From positions 1 through 11,003 of the forward strand of contig JAQCNN010000235.1 in assembly GCA_028275005.1 (NCBI GenBank): a stretch of 11,003 nt of DNA, written 5' to 3'. A program made the translations under genes and the position numbers. Origin of the DNA: Salinirussus sp. Lineage in GTDB: Archaea > Halobacteriota > Halobacteria > Halobacteriales > Haloarculaceae. Below are positions 1 to 5,930 of the stretch, in pieces (the first letter of the stretch is position 1; every line of letters starts with the position of its first letter). The notes below the pieces were generated by a model. It was given only the letters and a program-made list of their open reading frames with translations. It was not told the origin of the DNA and did no database searches.

Positions 1-6
1 GGCCCA

Positions 7-807
7 CTACGGCAAGCCACCCCGCAGCCGCTCGAAGTCCTCCGACGCGTGGCCACAGAAGACCTCGGCGTCGGTCCGTCGCTGGAGGTCTCTCACCCGC
101 CGCAGACTCTCGCGCCAGTGCTGGCTACTCCAGAGCAGTCCGCCGCCCATCGGGACCCCCTCGTCGTAGTTCGCCCGCTCGTCGGCCTGGTCCCCGATGA
201 ACAGCGCCGTCCCGTAGCCGTCGATGTCCACGCGCAGCCCAACGAGACCGGGGGTGTGCCCGGGGAGGTGGAGAAAGTCGACGCCCTCGAAGTGGGTCTC
301 GTCGCCGTGGAGCACCTGCCAGTGCAGGTCGTGGTCGAAGTCCTCGGTGAGGTAGCCACCAGAGCCCTCGCCGGTCTTTGCCGAGTAGTAGGCGTGCTTG
401 AGCTCCGCCTCGTGGACGTAGACCGGGACGTCGGTGCCGGCGAAGTGGTGGAGCCCACCTGCGTGGTCGACGTGGAGGTGTGACTGGACGACACAGTCGA
501 TGTCGGCGACACTGTAGCCGACCTCCCCCAGCGCAGTCGGGAGGTCACGCTCGGCGGCGTCGGCGTGTTCGAAGGCGTCGTAGAGTGCGTCCGGCCAGCG
601 TCCGTCCCCGGCCGCCGGGTGTGAACCGGTGTCCCACAGCAGTGTCGTCTCGGGGTGGTCGACCACGAGATTGTAGACTTTGCCCGCGACCCGCTCGGCC
701 TCCGGGGTTGGCTCGCTCGCCGTGGCGACAGTTGCGTGCTCGATGGCGTAGTTCTCGTCGAGGTGCATGGTGCCTCTGTCGACGGGCGTGACGGTGGCAT
801 CGACCAT
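7..807 (-). CDS. Metallo-beta-lactamase-fold hydrolase, N-acyl homoserine lactonase-like
   Basis: A 266-aa zinc hydrolase of the metallo-beta-lactamase superfamily, closest in layout to the AHL lactonases (AiiA/AttM type). The full dizinc site is visible: the HxHxDH motif (H110, H112, D114, H115), H184 in LPGHTPG, D206 in IGDQ and H253 in CGHASED, so it should be catalytically intact. The N-terminal part resembles the start of lactonase-type members, and the length matches that family (about 250-280 aa). There is no signal peptide, so it is probably cytoplasmic. The ATG at 805-807 is chosen because a TATA-like element lies 24 nt upstream; a second Met at residue 14 is less likely. It is divergent from the MFS gene at 1013. 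The family also hydrolyses other lactones and esters, so the substrate is unknown. Given the catabolic neighbours, hydrolysis of a lactone intermediate is as plausible as quorum-signal degradation. This is inference. Confidence 0.88.
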   Translation of the reverse strand: MVDATVTPVDRGTMHLDENYAIEHATVATASEPTPEAERVAGKVYNLVVDHPETTLLWDTGSHPAAGDGRWPDALYDAFEHADAAERDLPTALGEVGYSVADIDCVVQSHLHVDHAGGLHHFAGTDVPVYVHEAELKHAYYSAKTGEGSGGYLTEDFDHDLHWQVLHGDETHFEGVDFLHLPGHTPGLVGLRVDIDGYGTALFIGDQADERANYDEGVPMGGGLLWSSQHWRESLRRVRDLQRRTDAEVFCGHASEDFERLRGGLP

Positions 808-831
808 GCGGGTCCGAACGCCGGTTCGGGC

Positions 832-837
832 TTAATA
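832..837 (-). promoter_or_regulatory. TATA box of the lactonase-like gene
   Basis: Read on the minus strand this is TATTAA, with 24 nt between it and the ATG at 807. That spacing suits a haloarchaeal core promoter giving a leaderless mRNA. No Shine-Dalgarno motif lies before the start. Confidence 0.6.
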
Positions 838-844
838 CTGCTGG

Positions 845-896
845 CTGTAACTGTTTGAAGATATCCGCGACCCCGAGGTCGCGAAATTCGTTACAG
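845..896. repeat. Nested inverted repeat upstream of the lactonase-like promoter
   Basis: The outer arms are CTGTAAC (845-851) and GTTACAG (890-896), a perfect 7-bp match. Inside them lies a second perfect 7-bp hairpin, CGCGACC (866-872) and GGTCGCG (877-883), with a 4-nt loop. The element starts 7 bp upstream of the TATA box of the minus-strand lactonase gene and lies well upstream of the MFS promoter. It could be a protein-binding site in the divergent control region or a folding element; the sequence does not decide. Confidence 0.55.
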
Positions 897-949
897 ACGT
901 ACAGTCGGCAGTCTAAGTTATCCGCCGGGATGTGGGCCAGCGAGACCGG

Positions 950-977
950 CCGGTCACGACCCGGCGGCCGTGACCGG
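950..977. promoter_or_regulatory. 9-bp perfect inverted repeat abutting the MFS TATA box (candidate operator)
   Basis: CCGGTCACG (950-958) and CGTGACCGG (969-977) form a perfect 9-bp inverted repeat with a 10-bp spacer. It ends 3 bp before the TATA-like element at 981. Half-site centres are 19 bp apart, about two helical turns, which suits a dimeric regulator bound next to the BRE/TATA region. No regulator is encoded in the window. The operator role is inferred from position and symmetry. Confidence 0.55.
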
Positions 978-980
978 AAC

Positions 981-986
981 TTTATG
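981..986 (+). promoter_or_regulatory. TATA box of the first MFS gene
   Basis: TTTATG, with 26 nt between it and the ATG at 1013. No Shine-Dalgarno motif precedes the start, so a leaderless transcript is likely. It lies directly downstream of the inverted repeat at 950-977. Confidence 0.6.
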
Positions 987-1012
987 TGATGTGGTGACGA
1001 ACCGCAGAGCAG

Positions 1013-2335
1013 ATGAACTTACTCTCCGACCCCTACAAGCGCCGGTGGCTGGGCTGGGGACTGCTCGTCTCGGCGTTCTTTCTCGTGAGCCTCCACCGGA
1101 CCTCGACCGCCGTGCTCTCCGAACAGCTGATGCAGGCGTTCGACACGAGTGCGACCAGTCTCGGCCTGCTCCACTCCTCGTTTTTCTACCTGTACGCGCT
1201 GTTGCAGGTGCCGGCGGGGCTGTTGACCGACCGGTTCGGGGCGCGGGCAATCGCCGCGACCGGGACGGGGCTGATGAGCGCCGGCGCCATCGCGTTCGGT
1301 GTGGCGACCACCTACGCCGTTGCCTTTCTCGGCCGGCTCTGTGTCGGGTTCGGGGCGAGCGTCCTCTTCATCGCGGCGCTCCGGTACTGTGCGAACTGGT
1401 ACCGGCCCGACGAGTTCGGGACGATGACGGGTGTCACCTTCACCGTCGGGATCTTCGGTGGGCTGGCCGCGACCACGCCACTCGCGGTCGCTATCTCCGC
1501 CTTCGGCTGGCGGGGGACGGTCGTCGGACTCGGGCTCGCGGGGCTCGTCATCGCGGCCGGCGTTGTCCTCCTCTCCCAGGACACCCCGGAAGCGGCCGGG
1601 TTGGAGCCGATTCAGAACGTCCCCGACCGGCCCGACGTCACCGTGAGTGACCTGAAGCGGTACGTCAAAAACGCCGTCAGCGAGGCGGAGACGTGGCTAC
1701 TCGGGGTCATGCTCTTTTTCATGACGGGGGTCGGCATCACGATCTTCGGCCTGTGGGGGATCCCCTATCTCGTCCAGTCCTACGGCATCTCGGTGACGGA
1801 GGCGTCGGTCTATCTGCTCGCCGGGAACGTTGGCGGCATGATTGGCCCGACGCTCTTTGGCTGGCTCTCGGACAAGGTCGGCCGTCGCGCGGAGTTCATC
1901 GTCCTCTCGGCGGTGATGTTCATGCTGACCTGGGGGGTCTTTGCGGTCTTCGGCTCTATCCCCCTGTTGCTGGTGGGGGCGGTCTTCCTGTTCTCCCGGG
2001 TGCTCCGTGGCGGGATCCCACTCGCCTACACCGTCATGAAGGAGCGCCATCCCGAGGCCGCGAGCGGGACCGTCATCGGCCTGGTCAACAGTATGGGCTG
2101 GCTCGGCGCGGCCGTCTTCCCGGTCGTACTCGGCGCGGCGCTTGACGCCTACTGGACCGGCGAGATGGTCAACGGCACCCGCGTCTACTCCGCGCTTGGC
2201 TACCGGATCGCCTTTGCCATCGCCGTCGCCGCGGGGCTGCTGGCCACCCTCTGTGCGCTCCTGCTCTACCTCCGGGTCCGGAAGCAGCGGACCGCCGACG
2301 GCGTCGAACCGGCCGCCGAGAGCCCCACCGACTGA
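1013..2335 (+). CDS. MFS transporter, 12-TM organic anion/sugar-phosphate permease-like
   Basis: A 440-aa inner-membrane permease of the major facilitator superfamily. It shows two six-helix halves joined by a polar central loop at about residues 188-226. Both halves carry the MFS motif A between helices 2 and 3: GLLTDRFGAR (69-78) and GWLSDKVGRR (283-292). The cytoplasmic tail after about residue 421 is short and charged. The overall pattern (R29 in helix 1, aromatic-rich helix 2, early motif A) is like the anion:cation symporter and sugar-phosphate permease groups, but the substrate cannot be read from sequence. It is the first gene of a plus-strand group, followed 43 bp later by the MaoC-type hydratase, so it may import the acid that the neighbouring enzymes process. 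The start is supported by the TATA element at 981. Confidence 0.88.
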   Translation: MNLLSDPYKRRWLGWGLLVSAFFLVSLHRTSTAVLSEQLMQAFDTSATSLGLLHSSFFYLYALLQVPAGLLTDRFGARAIAATGTGLMSAGAIAFGVATTYAVAFLGRLCVGFGASVLFIAALRYCANWYRPDEFGTMTGVTFTVGIFGGLAATTPLAVAISAFGWRGTVVGLGLAGLVIAAGVVLLSQDTPEAAGLEPIQNVPDRPDVTVSDLKRYVKNAVSEAETWLLGVMLFFMTGVGITIFGLWGIPYLVQSYGISVTEASVYLLAGNVGGMIGPTLFGWLSDKVGRRAEFIVLSAVMFMLTWGVFAVFGSIPLLLVGAVFLFSRVLRGGIPLAYTVMKERHPEAASGTVIGLVNSMGWLGAAVFPVVLGAALDAYWTGEMVNGTRVYSALGYRIAFAIAVAAGLLATLCALLLYLRVRKQRTADGVEPAAESPTD

Positions 2336-2365
2336 GGACGCGACACCTTCTTGCCGGCCGCACAC

Positions 2366-2369
2366 GGAG
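2366..2369 (+). promoter_or_regulatory. Possible Shine-Dalgarno for the MaoC gene
   Basis: GGAG, 9 nt before the ATG at 2379. There is no convincing TATA element in the 43-bp gap after the MFS gene. This supports translation from a shared MFS-MaoC transcript and supports the ATG at 2379 over the longer open frame starting at 2142. Confidence 0.4.
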
Positions 2370-2378
2370 CGACGGGCG

Positions 2379-2846
2379 ATGAAATACTACGAGGACATCG
2401 AGACCGGCGACACCCACGAGTTTGGCGAGTACCACGTCACGAAGGCGGAGATACTCGAGTTCGCGCGCCAGTACGACCCCCAGCCGTTCCACACCGACGA
2501 GGAGGCCGCAAAGGAGTCGGCCTTTGGCGAACTCGTCGCCTCGGGGTGGCACACCGCCGCCATCTGCATGCGGATGATCGTCGACGGCGAACTCGACGAC
2601 CGCGCGAGCATGGGTGCCCGCGGCGTCGACGAACTCCGCTGGAAACAGCCGGTCAAACCCGGTGACACGCTACACCTCCGCACCGAGGTCGTCGACAAGC
2701 GTCGCTCGGAGAGTGACCCCCGACGGGGCTACGTCGACACGCGAATGGAGGGGGTCAACCAGGACGGTGATGTCGTCATCTCCTGGGTCGGCCTCGGGAT
2801 GATCGCCCGCCGCGAGCCCGGGGCAGAGACCGAGTCCGCCGAGTGA
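2379..2846 (+). CDS. MaoC-type (R)-specific enoyl-CoA hydratase/dehydratase family protein
   Basis: A 155-aa single hot-dog-fold protein of the MaoC family, the usual length for a single-domain (R)-hydratase. The hydratase-2 signature is clear: Y32-D33 followed by QPFHTDEEAAK, giving the catalytic Asp33/His38 dyad, then the conserved ASGWHT segment (about residues 52-57). Family members hydrate trans-2-enoyl-CoA esters or dehydrate beta-hydroxyacyl-CoAs. The frame is open upstream to 2142, inside the MFS gene. That extension is Ser/Pro/Arg-rich out-of-frame read-through, while homology-like sequence begins at this ATG, which has a GGAG 9 nt before it. It is co-directional with the MFS gene (43-bp gap) and the CMD-like gene (55-bp gap). 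An acyl-CoA dehydrogenase and CoA ligase nearby fit a shared CoA-thioester pathway. The substrate is unknown. Confidence 0.88.
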   Translation: MKYYEDIETGDTHEFGEYHVTKAEILEFARQYDPQPFHTDEEAAKESAFGELVASGWHTAAICMRMIVDGELDDRASMGARGVDELRWKQPVKPGDTLHLRTEVVDKRRSESDPRRGYVDTRMEGVNQDGDVVISWVGLGMIARREPGAETESAE

Positions 2847-2860
2847 GGGACCCGGGTCCC
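2847..2860. repeat. Perfect 14-bp palindrome right after the MaoC stop codon
   Basis: GGGACCCGGGTCCC is fully self-complementary and begins at the base after the TGA stop. In RNA it gives a 5-bp stem with a CCGG loop, and a CTCTTTTC tract follows 10 bp later, so it could attenuate the upstream transcript. It also lies 13 bp before the TATA-like element of the next gene and could be an operator. Confidence 0.5.
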
Positions 2861-2873
2861 GGTATCCGCGCTC

Positions 2874-2880
2874 TTTTCAT
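2874..2880 (+). promoter_or_regulatory. Possible TATA box of the CMD-like gene
   Basis: TTTTCAT, with 21 nt between it and the ATG at 2902. It is the only AT-rich block in the gap and is placed for a leaderless transcript. The match is imperfect, and transcription from the upstream promoter is equally possible. Confidence 0.35.
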
Positions 2881-2901
2881 GACTCCCGCCCACCCTCAGG
2901 T

Positions 2902-3426
2902 ATGGCACGCGTCCCGCTGTTAGAGGCCGAGGAGGTCGACGAGGAGTACCGCTATCTGTTCACCGACAACGACGTCGGCGAGGCGGACATCTTCCGCGGG
3001 ATGGCAAACGCCCCGAAACAGCTGCAGTGGTATCTCCGCTACTCCACGCGGCTGTGGGAAATCCTTCCCGAGCGCGAACGGGAGGTCGTCATCCTCGCCG
3101 CCGCCAGGGCGCTCGAACACGAGTACGAGTGGCACCAGCACGTCCGGCTGGGCCGGGAGGCCGGTGTCACCGACGCGGAGATCAACGCCATCAGCACGGG
3201 TCACCTGGGTGAACTCGACGACGACGACGCCACCCTCGCGGCGTACGCCCACGGTGTCACCCAGGGCGACCCACGGGACGCCGACTACGAACGTGTCGTC
3301 GATAGCTACGACGTGGAGACGGCCGTCGGCGTGGCGATGCTCGCCAGCCACTACGTCGCGACCGCCCGGACGCTGGACGCGATGGGGGTCACGCCCGAGG
3401 ACGACTTCGTCGGCTGGACGGTCTGA
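2902..3426 (+). CDS. Carboxymuconolactone decarboxylase (CMD)/AhpD-like family protein
   Basis: A 174-aa all-helical protein of the CMD/AhpD fold. The core signature is at residues 60-97: an R-E-hydrophobic helix (REREVVILAAARAL), then E74-YEWHQHV with W77, H78 and H80, then GREAGVTDAEI. The protein contains no cysteine at all, so it cannot be an AhpD-type CxxC peroxidase. It belongs with the cysteine-less branch related to gamma-carboxymuconolactone decarboxylase, many of whose members have no known reaction. It has no membrane segment or signal peptide and is probably cytoplasmic; the family is usually oligomeric. It is the last gene of the plus-strand trio. Its TGA is directly followed by the stop codon of the opposing MFS gene. 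A role in ring-cleavage or lactone metabolism is suggested only by family and neighbours. Confidence 0.8.
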   Translation: MARVPLLEAEEVDEEYRYLFTDNDVGEADIFRGMANAPKQLQWYLRYSTRLWEILPEREREVVILAAARALEHEYEWHQHVRLGREAGVTDAEINAISTGHLGELDDDDATLAAYAHGVTQGDPRDADYERVVDSYDVETAVGVAMLASHYVATARTLDAMGVTPEDDFVGWTV

Positions 3427-4641
3427 TCAGGACCGGACCAGAAGGGCGCCGGCCAGCAGCGCCGCACAGCCGGCAAGCCCCGCGAGCACCACGAACAGAA
3501 CCGCCGGCGTCGACCGGGTGAGCACGAGTCCGGCCAGCGAGGAGCCAAGCGCCCCGACGCCGAAGATTGCGGTGTAGCTGTAGCCAAAGGAGAGCCCGCG
3601 CACGTCGGCCCCGGAGTACGCCGAGATGGCCTCCTGGTTGACGGGTGAGACCAGAAACGCACAGAACCCGAAGGCGGCGGCGACGGTCAACAGCGGCCAC
3701 AGCCCGGCGTCGGCGGCGGGGATGAACACCACGGCAATGGCGGCAAGCGCCGCGTAGCTCCCGACCAGTACCCGCTCGATGGGCAGCCGGTCGACGAGCC
3801 ACCCGCCGGTGTACTGGCCAACCCCGCCCAGCAGGAGCAGCCCGGAGTAGACGTACTGGCTGGGCGCAACCGCCCGGCCGTACACCTCGACGGGCTCGAA
3901 CAGCGGGAGACCGGCAAGCACCTCCGGCAGGAAGGTGACCGCCCCACGGTAGTAGAGCCCGTAGAGCACGCCGACCACCAGCACGAGGACGAAGCCACCG
4001 GTGAACAGGAGCCGCGAGTCGGTCAGAAAGCCCCGGAGGCTGTCTGTCGTGCCGGAGTCGACGGTGGCGTCCCGGGCGGCGCTGCCCGCGGTCTCGTCGA
4101 ACTCCAGGCGCCAGCCGGCGACCGTGGCCACCAGCGCCGGGACGACCAGGACAGCGGCGACCGCCCGCCAGTCGAACACGACCAGTAACACCGCCGCGAG
4201 CAGCGGCCCCACCGCCACACCGACGTTGCCGGCCGCGCCGTGGTAGGCAAAGGCGGTCCCGCGGGCCTTTGCCCCGCGGCTGAGCAGCGCCAGTCCGGCC
4301 GGGTGGTAGATACTCCCCGCCGCCCCCCACAGGAGCAGCGCAACCGCCAGGACGGGCAGCGTGGGCGCGACGCTCACCAGCCCGAAGGCCGCCCCCATCC
4401 CGACCAGGCAGACGAGCACCAGCCGCTTCGAGCCAACCCGGTCCGCGAGCACGCCACTGGGGAGGGCCCCGACCCCGACCAGCCCGTAGCTCGCACCGGC
4501 GACCAGCCCCAGCAGCGCCGGCGACGCGGTGAACGCGTCGATCCAGATGGCCACGAACACCGGGATCACCAGCTCGTAGGTGTGGAAGGTGGCGTGCCCC
4601 AACATCGTGAAGGCGGTCAGTGTCCGGTCGTTGGCGTCCAC
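3427..4641 (-). CDS. MFS transporter, Fsr-like
   Basis: A 404-aa major facilitator permease with about 12 membrane helices and a soluble central loop at about residues 178-212. Motif A is GVLADRVGSKR (63-73). The helix 4-5 region contains SIYHPAGLALLSRGAKARG and a Gly-rich helix (GAAGNVGVAVGPLLAA), a pattern I associate with the fosmidomycin-resistance (Fsr) branch of MFS exporters. Drug export is not implied by this alone. It begins with GTG at 4639-4641, supported by a TATA-like element 24 nt upstream. Its stop codon abuts the stop codon of the opposing CMD-like gene, leaving no intergenic base. It lies 57 bp downstream of the LLM oxidoreductase on the same strand but seems to have its own promoter. 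Confidence 0.87.
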   Translation of the reverse strand: MDANDRTLTAFTMLGHATFHTYELVIPVFVAIWIDAFTASPALLGLVAGASYGLVGVGALPSGVLADRVGSKRLVLVCLVGMGAAFGLVSVAPTLPVLAVALLLWGAAGSIYHPAGLALLSRGAKARGTAFAYHGAAGNVGVAVGPLLAAVLLVVFDWRAVAAVLVVPALVATVAGWRLEFDETAGSAARDATVDSGTTDSLRGFLTDSRLLFTGGFVLVLVVGVLYGLYYRGAVTFLPEVLAGLPLFEPVEVYGRAVAPSQYVYSGLLLLGGVGQYTGGWLVDRLPIERVLVGSYAALAAIAVVFIPAADAGLWPLLTVAAAFGFCAFLVSPVNQEAISAYSGADVRGLSFGYSYTAIFGVGALGSSLAGLVLTRSTPAVLFVVLAGLAGCAALLAGALLVRS

Positions 4642-4665
4642 GTCGGGACGGCCGAGCAGGCGCCA

Positions 4666-4671
4666 GTAAAA
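4666..4671 (-). promoter_or_regulatory. TATA box of the second MFS gene
   Basis: TTTTAC on the minus strand, 24 nt before the GTG start at 4641. The spacing suits a leaderless transcript and decides for the GTG start. It lies inside the 57-bp gap after the LLM gene, so the MFS gene can be transcribed separately. Confidence 0.55.
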
Positions 4672-4698
4672 GCTATCTATCCGCCCGTCCGGCAGCGC

Positions 4699-5592
4699 TC
4701 ACGGCTGTGCCGGCTCTAGCAGGCCAACGCCGGCAAGCGTCTCGGCGACCGCCTCCAAGAGGTCGCGGTGTTGGTCGACACCGTCTAACCCCTGTCCCTG
4801 TGTGGTGACTGCCAGAAAGTCGGCGCCGAGGTCCTGCCAGGCCGCCGCCTGCCGGACCCACTCGTCGGGTTCGCCGGGTTCGACGCCCATCCGGCCCTGG
4901 AGGCCGACCTCCTCGGGCTCGCGGCCGGCTTCCTCGACGTACCCGTAGAGGTCGGCGAGTTCGGTCTCGGCCCCGTCCGGGTCCTCGGCGGGGTCGAACT
5001 GGGGGATCCAGCCGTCACCCTTCTCCGCGATCCGCCGCTTGACGGGGTCGGCGGTCCCCCCGAGCCACAGCGGGACCGACCCCGCTGGTCGGGGATTGAC
5101 CCCAACGCCTGGGAGGTCGTGAAACCGGCCCTCGAACTCGACGGCCGCCTCGGTCCAGAGCCGCTCGAGCACGTCCAGTTGCTCGGTCATCCGCGGCCCC
5201 CGGTCCTCGAACTCCTGACCCAGCGCGACGTACTCCAGGGGGTTCCAGCCGACCGCCACGCCCAGCCGGAACCCTCCACCGCAGAAGCGGTCGACCTGGG
5301 CGGCCTGCTTTGCGACCAGGGCGGTCTGTCGCTGTGGGAGAACGAGGATCGCGGTCCCAAAGGAGAGGCTGTCGGTGACCGCCGCGAGATGTGAGAGGGT
5401 GGTCAGGGGCTCGTGGAACAGGTCGTCGTTGTCGTAGGGGCCATCCCAGTCGCGGTCCGGGTCGACGCCGAGGACGTGGTCCGAGGCCAGGATGTGCCCG
5501 TAGCCGGCCGCCTCGACGCCCTGTGCGTACGCACGCAGCGGCGCCGGGTCCGGGCCGAGTTCGAGCGTGGGAAGCATCGTCCCGATCTCCAT
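4699..5592 (-). CDS. LLM-class flavin/F420-dependent oxidoreductase (TIGR03619-like)
   Basis: A 297-aa luciferase-like (beta/alpha)8-barrel oxidoreductase. Landmarks typical of the F420-dependent LLM group are the N-terminal strand MEIGTMLP, ASDHV (36-40), LAAVTDSLSFGTAILVLPQR (residues 69-88), the KQAAQVDRFCGGGFRLGVAVGWNPLE block (95-120), the repeated EG-RF segment near 154-157, the PLWLGGTADP strand (174-183) and GDGWIP (192-197). In this superfamily these parts build the deazaflavin or flavin site. Haloarchaea make F420, so F420 is the likelier cofactor, but this is inference. Length is normal for the family. The substrate is unknown; members act on alcohols, aldehydes, unsaturated bonds and methylene-tetrahydromethanopterin. 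A TTCAAG element 23 nt upstream of the ATG may be its promoter. It is preceded by a 338-bp structured gap after the acyl-CoA dehydrogenase gene. Confidence 0.87.
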   Translation of the reverse strand: MEIGTMLPTLELGPDPAPLRAYAQGVEAAGYGHILASDHVLGVDPDRDWDGPYDNDDLFHEPLTTLSHLAAVTDSLSFGTAILVLPQRQTALVAKQAAQVDRFCGGGFRLGVAVGWNPLEYVALGQEFEDRGPRMTEQLDVLERLWTEAAVEFEGRFHDLPGVGVNPRPAGSVPLWLGGTADPVKRRIAEKGDGWIPQFDPAEDPDGAETELADLYGYVEEAGREPEEVGLQGRMGVEPGEPDEWVRQAAAWQDLGADFLAVTTQGQGLDGVDQHRDLLEAVAETLAGVGLLEPAQP

Positions 5593-5615
5593 ACCCTGAC
5601 CGGTCGCGGGAGGGA

Positions 5616-5621
5616 CTTGAA
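5616..5621 (-). promoter_or_regulatory. Possible TATA-like element of the LLM gene
   Basis: TTCAAG on the minus strand, 23 nt before the ATG at 5592. It departs from the TTTTAT-like form but matches the TTCAAG found 24 nt before the third MFS gene. A perfect GACCGGTC palindrome (5598-5605) lies between it and the start codon. Confidence 0.35.
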
Positions 5622-5675
5622 GCTACCTGGTCGGTGCGTCGTGTTCGGCCTCCCGGGAACAGGACCAACAGGAGA

Positions 5676-5693
5676 GCTCCGTGTGTCCGGAGC
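5676..5693. repeat. Hairpin in the LLM upstream gap
   Basis: GCTCCG (5676-5681) and CGGAGC (5688-5693) form a perfect 6-bp stem with a 6-nt loop (TGTGTC). It lies about 85-100 bp upstream of the LLM start and could be part of a leader if transcription starts at the distal TATA block near 5900. Confidence 0.4.
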
Positions 5694-5806
5694 CAGGCCC
5701 CTTTGGGTCCCGTCCGCGACCACACGCCGCCCCAGCCGGCCCGCCCCCTCGCTTCGCTCGTCTCCCGAGGACCCCCGCGGTTCGTGGCACGGGGTCGCGA
5801 CAGCGC

Positions 5807-5885
5807 GCGGAGCCTGTCCACCGTTGCACACGGTGGGCGCAAACGAACACCTCCTGTTGTTCGGGGTTTCCGACTCGGGCTCCGC
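5807..5885. other. Predicted three-way-junction fold (candidate structured RNA or 3' UTR element)
   Basis: An outer perfect 8-bp stem, GCGGAGCC (5807-5814) with GGCTCCGC (5878-5885), encloses two hairpins. The first is CCACCGT/ACGGTGG (5818-5836), a 7-bp stem with a 5-nt loop. The second is CGAACA/TGTTCG (5844-5863), a 6-bp stem with an 8-nt loop that can be extended by an AAA/TTT pairing across a GGG bulge. The element starts 45 nt after the acyl-CoA dehydrogenase stop on the minus strand, so it may be that gene's 3' UTR. All pairings were found by eye. Strand and function are unknown. Confidence 0.45.
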
Positions 5886-5897
5886 TCTGACTACCAG

Positions 5898-5903
5898 ATA
5901 AAA
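5898..5903 (-). promoter_or_regulatory. TATA-like block in the gap after the acyl-CoA dehydrogenase gene
   Basis: TTTTAT on the minus strand, a better TATA match than the one next to the LLM gene. Transcription from it would start near 5875. That would give either a leader of about 280 nt for the LLM gene or an independent small RNA. Alternatively it is a T-rich terminator for the acyl-CoA dehydrogenase mRNA, 28 nt after its stop codon. Confidence 0.3.
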
Positions 5904-5930
5904 GGGTCGACGTTGTGCCTGCGAGGCGAC

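Larger units (their letters stand above)
5593..5930. other. 338-bp intergenic region with several hairpins, no gene recognised
   Basis: The gap lies between two minus-strand genes. I see no convincing coding region: the long open frames here continue antisense to the neighbouring genes. It holds the LLM promoter region (5593-5625), a hairpin at 5676-5693, the sequence CTCGCTTCGCTCG (5750-5762), an 8-bp GTCGCGAC palindrome (5794-5801), the branched fold at 5807-5885 and a TATA-like block at 5898-5903. No tRNA or T-arm-like motif is present on either strand. Confidence 0.5.

Noticed and set aside
2142..2378. Upstream extension of the MaoC gene
   Set aside because: The extension is Ser/Pro-rich read-through of the MFS gene in another frame. 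Family similarity begins at the ATG at 2379, which has a plausible Shine-Dalgarno.
5593..5930. tRNA, SRP RNA or RNase P RNA gene
   Set aside because: I looked for T-arm, SRP helix 8 and RNase P core motifs on both strands and found none.
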